Below are positions 11,661 to 26,398 of a stretch of DNA of 64,000 nucleotides, piece by piece. This stretch comes from Hypomesus transpacificus (Eukaryota > Chordata > Actinopteri > Osmeriformes > Osmeridae), in contig NW_025813938.1 in the NCBI RefSeq assembly GCF_021917145.1, forward strand, positions 2,178,856 to 2,242,855, read 5' to 3'. The notes under the pieces were generated by a model. The model did not search any database, was not told where the DNA came from, and saw nothing but the letters and a program-made list of their open reading frames with translations. The position numbers were made by a program, and so were the translations under genes. Position 1 is the first letter of the stretch, and each line of letters begins with the position of its first letter.

Positions 11661-12707
11661 AGCTTCTGAAGCCAATGAAAACAACTACGAATGCCAGAAT
11701 GGGCCAATAGTAGTTTGCTACACCGCGGTGTAAAATGGGCGAATGAGGGATTTAAATCGGAAGTGCTAGAATGTAAAGCACACTGTTGTCGAACTGCTGA
11801 TTCTCAACGACGCAGCTGTTTTGAATTTTTATCTGCTCTCCAACGGCCACATTGGCAATTGCCTGTTCTCATTCACGTAATCAATTTATCTTCCATTATA
11901 CACTGAGCAAACACAAAATAATACAACATGCAGTTTCTACAAACGGGCAATCTTTTTCAACACTTGAAAACATGTCAGTCACACACTTTATCGTTGATAG
12001 TTTTGTAATACTTTTATTACCACATGGAACAGAAAGGTCACAGTTGTGTTTGTGTCTTTTCAACCGAGATTAAGTGGTACAAAGTAACAGGTAGCATTAA
12101 GCACAAAATCCTCTCCACCTTTGGTCCTCCACTTGCATCAGAGATAAAATGTACATGGTTTTATTCACATTATTCTATTATAATTTATTACCACACTCGA
12201 AGGCACTTAATTATTTAGCTTATACAAGTCATTAGAGCAAGAAATATTTATTCAAATATTTGCAGCTACTCAAATGCCTTAATTTTCTTCAAAAATATTG
12301 CTTAACAATTAACTTGAATATTTAACATCATAAAATATCCTTCAAGTTAAAATTTCCTTCAATAAGACAATATAAATGTGTTGCATGTATTGAGACAATC
12401 TATGTGCAAACATTCAATGTAAATAACATTTCTAAACCTGAACAAGCTCAAGTATATGTGTAAACAGTTTAGCAGCTCTGTGCGACCTGTGAAACCCAAT
12501 CAGAGGCTGCAGAATATCCCAACAAGAGTACTGAGGATTTAGTCTAGGGTTTGTTTCTAATGTGCAAACTTGGCATTGAGGAATGTTGCCATGCTTCAGA
12601 AAACATCTGTGCTGCTATTTAGTACCTTGACGGCATTCGCTTGCCACTTTTTATTCCTGAAAAACACCTTCCATCGACCTGGAGGGCTTCAGGACCAGGA
12701 TGAATGA
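11661..12707. other. intergenic, psmd9 promoter side and rabgef1l 3' UTR
   Basis: A CCAAT motif (about 11704-11708) lies near the psmd9 start. The right part is AT-rich and probably includes the rabgef1l 3' UTR. A minus-strand AATAAA (complement of 12650-12655) lies about 53 nt past the rabgef1l stop. No gene is seen. Confidence 0.5.
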
Positions 12708-15408
12708 TTAACAGTCCGTATCTGTCGTTGAACTGTGCTTCTTAGTTTCTGGAACCGCGAGCTTGAGCACATACAGGCCTTCGCCATCCTCCTTCCCTGC
12801 TTCCGGCTGGGCCGAGACAAGCTCGCTCTGTTTCATCTCCAACTGGGCTGTGATTTCTTTGTGAGCCAGAGAAGCCTGGCTTGTTGCTGCATCCACCTGC
12901 TCCTCAACAGACTGCACCCACTGCTGTAGCTGTTCCCTGAGAGCGTCCACTCCCTGGGTCACCCTTTCCTGCCGGCCCCTCAGATCCTCCAGTTGGTCCT
13001 GCGTCTCTCGGGAGACCCGGCGCCTCTCGCTGGCTCCCAGGAACACCGAGGACGCGCGGCGATCCTGCATGTACCCCTCGAACTCCGCTGGACTGAGATT
13101 GAGTGCTGGTCCGTCCAACTTCTCAATGAAGGCCACGGCACAAGACTACAGTAAAGGAAAAGGGAGATTAAGCAATACTTAATGCCTACCGCACAGATAA
13201 CGATAAACCGATTTTATCTGGGACTGTAAATGAATGTTTTTATTAATTAATTTACCAAATTGGTGAAGTAGTAACCACTCTCGCCTGCCATCAAGCTGTG
13301 AGGCAGCCCGAAGCGGATGACGTACTGCATGTTGGAGTGAAGTCGGGGCGGGTTAGCCTTCAGCACCACGTAGATCAGACCCGACAGAAAGTCGTCAGCA
13401 TTGGCCGGCTCGCTGTTGGAGCTGGAGAGAGCCTGGAAGATGTTCTGGCTGCACTTGGACACGCACAACAACTTGTCCTGCGGCGCTCGCTTGGCATCCA
13501 TCTCAATTATGGCTGGTGGTGGTGGTGGTGGTGACATTTCAAGTATAAAATAAAAATAAAAGAAATCAACACACAATTAAAAGGTTGGTTCTAACACAAA
13601 GTACTTTCCATGTACTTATATGTTATGTTATGCCAGGTGCTTGCGTTGTCTTGTCTTAATAATTTCAGTGCCCAGTCTAACCTTGTGTTGTTCTGTGCAT
13701 CTGACAAATAAAAGACTTGAACTTGAACAAAGCCTGAACGAGGAAATAGAAAGACAAAGAATGTTGTTACCTCAGTAAGAGGTGAGGTTTGTGATGTCAG
13801 TTACCTGTTATGGCAGGCAGGAAAGGATCTCTGGTAATCTCAGCTTTGTGATCAGGAAATGGCACCCTCAACATCTGGGGGGTTATCCAGTTGAAGGACC
13901 TGCCAGAGGTTCCATTTTAAACGATATTTAAACATTACTTTTTTTCAGCCTTTATAAGTGTTGAAGTGAAAATGCTTGAATAAATCATGAAATGAAAATA
14001 TTAAAACAACAGTGTTCAACATTGCACTTTCATACTGACAAATAAAGATTAAAAAAATTATATTGAGACAATATGAATGTATCTAAATGTATGTATGTTA
14101 ATCTTGGATGTCTAAAACTTTTATAGTGCTGTAGAAACCAACAGGCCCACTTAAATTACATTTTGGTATTTATAATCTAATAAAAGAATACATGAATATT
14201 ACCGTATTCTTCTCTGGAGCGCCAAATCTTTCTGTTCGTCGTCACAGCTGTCATGGCAGAAGACCCATTTGTGAAGGCGGGTCATGATGAGCTTCTCTAT
14301 GTGTTCCATCATCTGAGAGACCTGAGTCTCAGAAAGACCTGCCAAGATATGTCATAAACAAAAAGTTCTAATCCGGTCTAATACAGTGTCAATAAAGTTA
14401 CATCTGCATTCATTTAAATGTCGCAAGAATTCACTTCACAATCAGTCTGTCCCGGCTCTCTCTTGGAAGTCGCTTTGGATAAAAGCGTCTGCTAAATGCA
14501 TAAATGTAAGTCATACTCACTGTGGAAATACTCAGTGATGCTCTGGTAAAAATCTTGCACAAGGTCAGACTGCTTCTGCACAGGTAGTTCCTGAAAGAGA
14601 CATTTGAGGGACTGAGAGGCTAAACAGAAGGGAGTAAACAACACGATCTCTCCATACGTAAACCACTGCTTTAGAGGACGTGGAAGTCTCAGGGGCTAAT
14701 AAACCGTGAAAGTGATTACATGGTAAGCCTCGACAGTGTTGAGGAAGGCTGTACAACGAGACTGCAGGCCCTGGGAGGTGGGTTTCCGAAGCAGCTTCAG
14801 AAAGGTGGTGAAGTCCCCAGGCTCCAGGCTCCGGAAGTCTTTCAAGGCTGCAGCCTGGCACTCGGAGGACTCTGGAAGAAAAAGACAGACAGGAACCCAT
14901 TTAAAAACGTTTGAGTTTCACTGACTGCAGTGCGATGATGGACTGCGTGAAGAAGCGTAAGACATCTGTTGTCATTGTTTGCCGTAGGGAGTCATAATGA
15001 ACAAGGCCACGTGCACTACACTACCTTGGGGCTTTGAAGGGGATTGCCCGCCCCAGAAGAGCCTCCGCATTGTGTTAACTCGACGGCCCTTCTCGATGCT
15101 CTTCTTCTCCTCAAACTTTGAGAAGGTAAGAGAAGATCCTCGGTCGCTGTCGGGGCTGCAAAAGTGGAGGAAGATGAAAAATCTGTCAAATGAACAGGTT
15201 TAGTACCTTGTAAGACTTGATGATACAATAAAAGGACTTCAAACCTTTGTCCACTGTCATGTTTTTTTGTTTCTTCTGTTCGGTTCTGTGCTCTCCAGCA
15301 TTTAGAGCAAAACCCTTGCCATGCAGGATTTCCATAGTAACCACAGGCATCCTTGCAGAGTAGTTCCGCTTGAGTGACTCGGATTCCTCGCTGCTTATCC
15401 CCCATCAT
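12708..15408 (-). CDS. rabgef1l: Rabex-5-like Rab5 guanine nucleotide exchange factor
   Basis: This is a Rab5-family GEF acting on early endosomes. Coding exons: 15245-15408, 15025-15155, 14720-14871, 14521-14590, 14203-14338, 13805-13899, 13256-13512, 12708-13145 (about 480 aa). An A20-type zinc finger is at residues 18-37 (C18, C22, C34, C37; sequence [20 protein letters not shown]). A helical bundle and Vps9 catalytic domain follow. The catalytic Asp (NADDF) and Tyr (SGYYF) known from Rabex-5 are kept. The C-terminus is a coiled coil ([15 protein letters not shown], then [11 protein letters not shown]). The MIU helix that follows the finger in RABGEF1 is not visible. Divergence from human RABGEF1 suggests the fish paralogue; the symbol is my inference. 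The start is one of two adjacent ATGs (15408 or 15405). The first splice acceptor of the coding exon is at 15429, so an untranslated exon must lie further right. Confidence 0.85.
13605..13730 (+). repeat. dispersed repeat tail, copy 1
   Basis: About 125 bp (ttatgttatgccaggtgctt ... ctgacaaataaaagacttga acttgaac) is almost identical to 29539-29660. It ends in a short direct repeat like the 3' tail of a LINE or SINE. It lies in a rabgef1l intron. Confidence 0.65.
14456..14508 (+). repeat. SINE-tail fragment
   Basis: The sequence ggaagtcgctttggataaaa followed by gcgtctgctaaatgc is the inverse of the fragment at 10862-10930. It is intronic in rabgef1l. Confidence 0.6.
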
Positions 15409-16486
15409 AGCTGATCTGTCACTCACCACCTGTTGACAAAACAAACACATAAGCAAAAAAACTATCAGAACTCATACCAAAAAAAATTCGTGACGCCATG
15501 TGCTACATTAATTAAGACTAATTTTTGTTGACGTAGAGGTTACTCTTGTGACCATGGCATGATAAAAGCTAAACCCCTCCAGGCCTTCCTTGTTACAATA
15601 CTGGACGACGAGCGCGTTATAAACTAATAAACTGTATCAATAACTTACAAAATACAAAAGACGACCAACTCCCGAAGGCGCACCCAGCTAGCTAGCTCTA
15701 CAAAGCTGAGTTAGGCTACGTAACACTAGCTAGTAAGATAAAACCTTTTAAAGTCTCTTAACTTGTAGGCAAAGTGACCCTAACCAACTAGCTTGCTTGC
15801 TAACTACCACTGTTTGTAGCCTAGCTAACGCCACGGCATCTGAACTACTGTGTCAGCACAAGCCAAACGACGAACATGAATATCCATACATTCAAACATA
15901 TTTTAGCCACTGTAATGTACATGTAAATAAACCACGTCCCGTCCAGTACTTGTTAATATAGCAAAATTTGCTTGACCTGGACTATGTTTTCAACCGTCTG
16001 CGTTGCTCAGCTGTTCCTTGAATCGGTCGATGACACCGGAAAAAGTTCCAACGCGGAGATTACAGAGTTTACGTTTGAACATGCACGAAGTTATTGACAG
16101 TGTCAATGGGTGGTTTTAATCATGCTTTTAATCCTTTGTACAGCAGTATGGAGGCAGATCAGTGACAATGTTTTGAATTGTAAAAGCCAATTAATGAAAT
16201 GTAAAAAACACCATATTTGTTTGTTTTGAATTCCCTTTGAAATTAAAATAAGAATATTAAATCAAATCCCAAAATTAAAGGTTCAGAAATTCAGGCTTGT
16301 CAAATTCGATGGTAAAATTCAGATCGGTTAATGAGCCAGTGCTAAACCCAAATATCAAAACAATTTATTGATAGAAAACGCTATTTACAAGTATCAAAAC
16401 CAGGCACAAACATCGGAATAAACAAATTTTGTAAAACGTTTGAAACCTTTGAATTACAACAATTCTGTTATTATATTCATTCCACA
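15409..16486. other. rabgef1l upstream region and gtf2h3 3' end
   Basis: This interval must contain the untranslated first exon and promoter of rabgef1l, which I could not place exactly. TAGC-rich words occur at about 15690-15740. On the minus strand an AATAAA (complement of 16364-16369) lies about 120 nt past the gtf2h3 stop. Confidence 0.5.
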
Positions 16487-19041
<2,555 letters not shown>

Positions 19042-20046
19042 CGCTTCTGCAAACTTTCAGTCACAACACTAAACAGCCTGACAGACGAGCATTCACGGTA
19101 GAATAAGATGCGACGTCATCAAAAAGAGACGGCGCTTTGTCCACTGATGAGAACTTGGCATAGCTTGGTCGACTGTAAACGCTGACGCAACTCTTTCTAG
19201 AAAGAAACGAAATCAACGTGAAAATGTTGCATCCATAAAGTGTAGTCTTTTAAAAAAACAAGAAAACTTCACCATTAGCTAACGCTTGACTTTTTACTGC
19301 ACGGTTGAAAGTACTAGGTGTATAATATTTAATTTAACCCATTCTTAAAAACTGCCACAAATGTGGGTTTCTATCTGTGATTGTAATGTTTGAAAGAGTC
19401 AACAGGATCAAGACAGTACTGGGTGTTATATAATGAAAGTTAAACGAGAAAACGTTCACTTTTATTGTCACCAATAGAACTGGTTCATAGATTTGTAAAT
19501 CCACATTTACAATCTATTTTCTCTAGAAATTCAAGCTCAGTGCTGGAAAGCTTGAATAATACATTTCACCCACACTTTACTCTAATAACGGGAACATACC
19601 CATTGCACGTATTTGTACTGTGTTCTGAACAACCATTGACTGACATGGGAGATGTTAAGAAAGATTTATTGGTACATTGTCAGTCCCCCCAAAACACATC
19701 TAGTGCAAACTGAATATTAACTTAATGAACAAAACAATGAATGTACTATAACTTAATTTAAAGGATAATTAATTCATCATCAAACATCATTCTCAGTCTA
19801 CCACAACGTTCACTCAGTCAACAAGTTAACAGAGAAAACGCCATCCTTCTGTCTTTAGGCGTTTGGATTTGTGGCATGTAATAAACCTTTGAAGATCAGC
19901 AATCAATCAATCCTCAACAGTACTGGTATCAGCATCTAAGGAGTCCATGCTTGCTTGGTTGCTCAATCCCAACATTGCTGCAAGGTAGTTGACAGTGACT
20001 GACAATCGCTTTGGACTTAAAATGTGAAGAAAAAAAAATCCATGCT
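19042..20046. other. intergenic, gtf2h3 promoter and tmed2 3' UTR
   Basis: AT-rich sequence. The right part is probably the tmed2 3' UTR. Several minus-strand AATAAA candidates occur (for example the complement of the tttatt at about 19667). The ORF at 19465-19713 has no family features and is rejected. Confidence 0.5.
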
Positions 20047-21783
<1,737 letters not shown>

Positions 21784-22061
21784 GGTGGTTCTTTACCATA
21801 TGTACAAGCTAAGAAAGAAATAAAACTACTAAAAACGCTCAAGATGAACAGACTCCTTGTTGCGAGCCTGGACACTGCATTAGGCAGCCAACACAGACAT
21901 CAGTGTATTAACTCATTTCCTACGGTCCAAGCAAGAATTTCCGGTGGATAGATTCCGGTGTTCCGGAGAATTCAGTTCCCGTTCCCCCTGAGGAAAGTGG
22001 TTCCCCCCTGTATATTACAATGTGGCCATTTATAAAGCAATTCAGTGATGCTGGAGATGTA
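21784..22061. other. tmed2 promoter and left flank of the Tc1 element
   Basis: The tmed2 upstream region. The last ~95 bp (from about 21,966) form one copy of a local repeat whose second copy is at about 23,870-23,995. Confidence 0.55.
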
Positions 22062-22286
22062 CAGTGCCCTCCAAAAGTATTGGAACAGTGAGGCCAATTC
22101 CTTTATTTTTGCTGTAGACTGAAAACATTTGGGCTTGACATCAAACGATGAATTTGAAACCAGAGATCAACGTTTCAGCTTTTATTTCCAGGTATTTACA
22201 TCAGGATCTGATGCACAAATTAGAAAATATCACCTTTTTGTTCGAACCCACCCATTTGTCACGTGAGCAAAAGTATTGGAACATGT
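22062..22286 (+). repeat. left terminal inverted repeat of the Tc1 element
   Basis: Outer core ccaaaagtattggaacagtg and inner direct repeat gagcaaaagtattggaaca sit about 200 bp apart. In IR/DR elements such as Sleeping Beauty each is a transposase binding site. Confidence 0.85.
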
Positions 22287-22400
22287 GACTGACAGGTGTG
22301 TTTTGTTGCCCAGGTGTGTCCTATTACATACATTATTCAATCAATAAATACCACTGAATGTCTACACTCAGGTTCAGATTGGGTAAGATAGGTTTTGTCT

Positions 22401-23468
22401 ATGCAGACTGTATTCAGAGGTGAAAACAACATGAAAACCAGAGCGCTGTCTTTGGGTGAAAAACAAGCAATTGTGAGTCTTAGAGAAGATGGAAAATCAA
22501 TCAGAGCCATTGCAGAAACATTGGCCATAGCCAGTACAACCATTTGGAATGTCCTGAAGAAGAAGAAAACTACTGGTGTACTAAGTAACAGACGTCGAAC
22601 AGGTAGACCAAGGAAAACATCAGCAGTTGATGACAGAAACATTGTGAGAGCTGTAAAGAAAGACCCTAAAACAACTGTTAGTGAGATCAGCAACAACCTC
22701 CAGATGGCAGGAGTGAAGGCATCACTATCTACTGTTCGCAGAAGACTTCATGAACAAAAGTACAAGGGCTACACCAGAAGATGCAAACCACTCATTAGCA
22801 AGAAGAATAGGAAGGCCAGGCTGGAAATTGCCAAAAAGTACAGAGATGAACCTCAAAAATTCTGGGACAAAGTTTTATGGACTGATGAGACAAAGATTAA
22901 CTTTTACCAAAGTGATGGAAAGGCTAAAGTTTGGAGAAAGAAAGGAACTGCTCATGATCCCAAACACACAAGCTCATCTGTGAAACACGGTGGAGGTAAT
23001 GTCATGGCTTGGGCTTGCATGGCTTCTTCTGGGACGGGCTCATTAATCTTCATTGAGGATGTAACACATGATGGCAGCAGCAAAATGACCTCGGAAGTCT
23101 ACAGAAACATTTTGTCTGCCAATTTAAGGAAAGATGCAACCAAACTGATTGGCAGAGCCTTCATCATGCAGCAAGATAACGACCCAAAACACACTGCCAA
23201 AACAACAAAGGAGTTCATCAGGGGCAAGAAATGGAAGGTATTAGACTGGCCAAGTCAATCTCCAGACTTAAACCCTATAGAGCATGCATTTTACCTGCTT
23301 AAGAGGAGACTGAAGGGAGGAACCCCACAAAACAAACAACAACTGAAAGAGGCTGCAGTGAAAGCCTGGGAAAGCATCAAAAAGGAAGAATGCAAAAGTT
23401 TGGTGACGTCAATGGGTCACAGACTTGCTGCAGTTATTGAAAGCAAAGGATTTGCAACTAAATATTAA
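22401..23468 (+). CDS. Tc1-like transposase, DD34E, apparently intact
   Basis: This is a cut-and-paste transposase of about 355 aa with no stop or frameshift. The N-terminal paired-like DNA-binding region shows two helix-turn-helix parts (LSLGEKQAIVSLREDGKS, then STVRRRLHEQKY) separated by a GRPRK AT-hook-like motif. The catalytic domain has the first Asp in LWTDETKIN, the second in QQDNDPKHT and the Glu in PDLNPIEH, with 34 residues between the second Asp and the Glu. A Gly-rich box (KHGGGNVMAWACM) is present. I chose the ATG at 22401; the ATG at 22431 (MKTRALS) is an alternative used by many relatives. Intactness suggests it could have been active recently, but activity is not shown. Confidence 0.93.
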   Translation: MQTVFRGENNMKTRALSLGEKQAIVSLREDGKSIRAIAETLAIASTTIWNVLKKKKTTGVLSNRRRTGRPRKTSAVDDRNIVRAVKKDPKTTVSEISNNLQMAGVKASLSTVRRRLHEQKYKGYTRRCKPLISKKNRKARLEIAKKYRDEPQKFWDKVLWTDETKINFYQSDGKAKVWRKKGTAHDPKHTSSSVKHGGGNVMAWACMASSGTGSLIFIEDVTHDGSSKMTSEVYRNILSANLRKDATKLIGRAFIMQQDNDPKHTAKTTKEFIRGKKWKVLDWPSQSPDLNPIEHAFYLLKRRLKGGTPQNKQQLKEAAVKAWESIKKEECKSLVTSMGHRLAAVIESKGFATKY

Positions 23469-23502
23469 GTCTTATTCACTTAAATATGTTTTAAGTATAT
23501 CT

Positions 23503-23722
23503 GTTCCAATACTTTTGCTCACATGACAAATGGGTGGATTCAAACAAAATGTGATATTTTCTTAGTTGTGCATCAGATCCTGATGTAAATACCTGGAAAT
23601 AAAAGCTGAAACGTTGATCTCTGGTCTCACGTTCATTATTTGATGTCAAGCCCAAATGTTTTCAGTCTACAGCAAAAATAAAGGAATTTGCCTCACTGTT
23701 CCAATACTTTTGGAGGGCACTG
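23503..23722 (-). repeat. right terminal inverted repeat of the Tc1 element
   Basis: Mirror image of the left repeat with scattered substitutions (for example tcaaataatgaacg here against tcaaacgatgaatt on the left). It begins about 35 bp past the transposase stop codon. Confidence 0.85.
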
Positions 23723-23723
23723 T

Positions 23724-24020
23724 ATGTTACTGTGATCATTATGTATAACAAGTTTCATCTATACATCAGTCTTTTACTCTGAGAACACAGGGGAAACAAA
23801 TTTCCCTGGAAATGTATATATCATCTTTTACACTAAGAACACAAGTGGAACAGATTTCCCTGGAGGCCCGAGGAAAGTGGTTCGACCCCCTGTATATTAC
23901 AGTCTGGCCATATATAAAATAATACAGTGATGCTGGTGTATGTTACTGTGATCATTTTGTATAACAAGTTTCATCTATAATTCAGTTTTTTACACTTTAC
24001 ACTGAGAACACAGGGGGAAT
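23724..24020. repeat. local repeats, including the uninterrupted counterpart of the Tc1 target site
   Basis: Units resembling gagaacacaggggaaacaa and gaggaaagtggttc recur. The segment 23,873-23,990 (ggaaagtggttcgaccccct ... cagtgatgctggtg then tatgttactgtgatcat) aligns with the joined left and right flanks of the Tc1 element, without the insertion. Confidence 0.75.
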
Positions 24021-24434
24021 AGGGAAATATGTTAACAAGTATAACAATGTTATTTTCTTTTCCATTTTCTTTTTCAGAGTTTAGTTAAAGAAAAAAATGA
24101 TAATAGGCATACATATCAACGCAGAATACTCCAATTGCCGTTAAGGGTAATTAAACTTGTATTAATTGTATGATGATATTTTTCAAGGATGCTAGGATGA
24201 ACTCTGGACTAGACTGTAATTTGACGGTCACTTCCTTTTGTTGCATGTTCCCCTTTAGCAGCAGATTACAACAAGAGACACAAACACGTCAACCTTTTAT
24301 TGATTATGCAGAAGGCTATTCACTAAACACAGTAGGCCCATTTGTTCGATACATTTGTGCGTAGGCTACTGTATTAATACATTAAAAATACGCTATATTA
24401 AGCTGTAGATGTTGGCAGGTAATGTGCACATCGC
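24021..24434. other. intergenic, nothing recognised
   Basis: AT-rich sequence without a recognisable gene or repeat. Confidence 0.5.
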
Positions 24435-24662
24435 CTACAATCCCCATTTCCTCATGCCCACCACACAATACGTGGTCCAGCGAGCAATAAGTAACCCACC
24501 GAACAATACAGTATAACTAAAGAGAACGAATTTGAGAACTTCCTTGAAGGTTCTAAGGAAGCGGATGATGAGCAAGGGCTCTGTGTTCCAACTGATGTCC
24601 TCGGTAACCGGCTCGGTTATTGTCACTCTCCGATGATTCCTGTTGTTTACCAGGTGTCCCAT
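24435..24662 (-). CDS. hypothetical small single-pass membrane protein
   Basis: I do not recognise this 75-aa single-exon ORF. It has a hydrophilic N-terminus (about residues 1-28), an amphipathic stretch (IIRFLRTFKEVLK) and one strongly hydrophobic segment (FVLFSYTVLFGGLLIARW, about residues 46-63), with a short C-terminus MRKWGL. The start codon has A at -3 and G at +4, a strong Kozak context. It lies between tmed2 and vps33a on the same strand as both. It may be a real microprotein, a terminal exon of a longer gene, or chance. Conservation in other fishes would decide. Confidence 0.4.
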   Translation of the reverse strand: MGHLVNNRNHRRVTITEPVTEDISWNTEPLLIIRFLRTFKEVLKFVLFSYTVLFGGLLIARWTTYCVVGMRKWGL

Positions 24663-24809
24663 ATTGTTAAGGAGTTTGTCTTTGGCGTTCTGTAATTATA
24701 TCACGAAAAGTTTGTTTAAAACTAAAATGTCTCCCCTTTTCTCTCTCTCAGTCTCTCTCTCTCAGTCTCTCTCTCTCAGTCTCTCTCTCTCAGTCTCTCA
24801 GTCTCAGTG

Positions 24810-24847
<38 letters not shown>

Positions 24848-26398
24848 GCACACACGCACACACACACGCACACACACACACACACACACTCTCTCTCTCA
24901 CTCTGTCACACACACAACAACAACAAAGCAGCTATTAGCAATGCCATCAGTGATTGATTAATTATTCATATGCAAATGGTTTGCTTGTAAATGATTTACG
25001 ATTACTAACAATACACGGCTCGACATGAACACTTGCATTTAGAATACGTATAATCAAGCATAAACAGTATGCCATGCTGTGCAGCACTGGCAAACATTAA
25101 ATGACGGACATATTTTTTGATACAAATAGCCAATTACATTTCATTATTGTAAGTTACTTAAAGATAATTCATACATATGTTTTCTACACTTCCATAATAA
25201 ATTGTAAAACTTGCCCTCTTGTTGTTAGTCTTTTCAACTTGCAGTTCAGCTTAAGGCGTCTGTATTCAGCCGGTGGAAATCTACAAGTGGACGGTGTTTA
25301 CACTCCACCTACGAAGAGCAACAGCGCTGATTACAAGAGTGGGGAAACCCTTGGATTGTGGTCTGTCAAGCCACATATTCCACCTGCTTACCAAAAACAG
25401 GAAATTCTCAATTACCTGTAAAATGCTATACCGTGGCGTCTTGACAAAATAATTTTACCATCACACACAAGATAAATAGCCTAAATACCAAATTTCCCAA
25501 AAGTTGAATATACTTTTTGTGTTTGCCTATTTCTTCTGTGTAAATTTAGTCCTGTCCAAGGTTACACTAAACCTGCCGGTTCCTGTCATTAGATGTGTGT
25601 GTCCCGCTGGTAGCCTGCTGTCTGCAGCCATTGATTAGACCGAAGAAAGCCAAACTCCTAACTCGAACGCTTTTATCCTTACCGGAAGATGGAGCAAATG
25701 GCTTCCTAATTCAATCAGCGTCCTCCGCTGTCAAATGATGTTCTGTTATTGGGTAAGAACCAGACTGCAGAGAGCCATTATCGGCTGATCGGGAGGGCTG
25801 TTATGGGGCTAATTGGTTCTCTGGAGAACCGGACAGCTGAAGACTCGCTCTCCTATTCCCCCTCTTTACTCGGCCTCATTTAGTTCATCGAACGAATGTG
25901 CGTTAACAAAGGTTTTATACAAGAGAATAGCTCAGAAGGTGATCATATTTACTGTGCATTTTATTTACAATAATATTTTTTTTAAGATGCAGAGAAATGA
26001 AAATAAACATAAGAAAACAATTATAAAACAAGATAAGCAATTGTGCATAACAAAATCTTACTGTAATGACACAAAAACTCAGTAACTGTATTTAACTGTA
26101 ATGAGACAAAAATAATTACAGACCTATAGTTTCACTGTCTTCAATGGTATTTTTTAAATAATGTCATAAATGTGCATAACATGATAACATGATACAAAAC
26201 AGACGCAGGACACATGTCTGAGGTTATGTTATTATACGTTATGTTATGATGTTAGGACACATAGTTCGCTCTTGATCCTGCTGACGGTTTGAGATTTCAA
26301 CCTGACACCTGGGGAGAAGTGAATCAAAGCCCAGGTGTTTCAGTGGGACTGTTTCATGTGTGCAGCTGTGCATCTGTTCTCATGACCGGGTCAGGGGG
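24663..26398. other. intergenic, (CT)n/(CA)n tract and AT-rich DNA
   Basis: Positions 24740-24915 are a CT-rich tract running into CA repeats. The rest is AT-rich and may include the vps33a 3' UTR near 26,398. The ORFs at 24643-24957, 25101-25421 and 25813-26085 lack convincing coding features. Confidence 0.5.
24740..24915 (+). repeat. compound (CT)n and (CA)n microsatellite
   Basis: tctctctctcagtctctctc units are followed by cacacacaca with gcacaca interruptions. Confidence 0.9.

Larger units (their letters stand above)
22062..23722 (+). mobile_element. Tc1-like DNA transposon, full length
   Basis: About 1661 bp flanked by TA on both sides (22060-22061 and 23723-23724), as expected for Tc1/mariner insertion. 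The ends are long inverted repeats of about 220 bp, starting cagtgccctccaaaagtatt and mirrored at the right end. Each repeat has an inner copy of the core (gcaaaagtattggaaca at about 22268 and its mirror at about 23502), which is the IR/DR arrangement. An uninterrupted transposase ORF lies between them. The two inverted repeats differ at only a few positions, suggesting recent insertion. Confidence 0.95.

Noticed and set aside
22337-22696. Minus-strand 119-aa ORF inside the Tc1 element
   Set aside because: Antisense shadow of the transposase N-terminus.
25101-25421. 106-aa plus-strand ORF with an acceptor-like site at about 25,243
   Set aside because: No recognisable family, weak composition and no partner exon. 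Kept only as an unsupported possibility.
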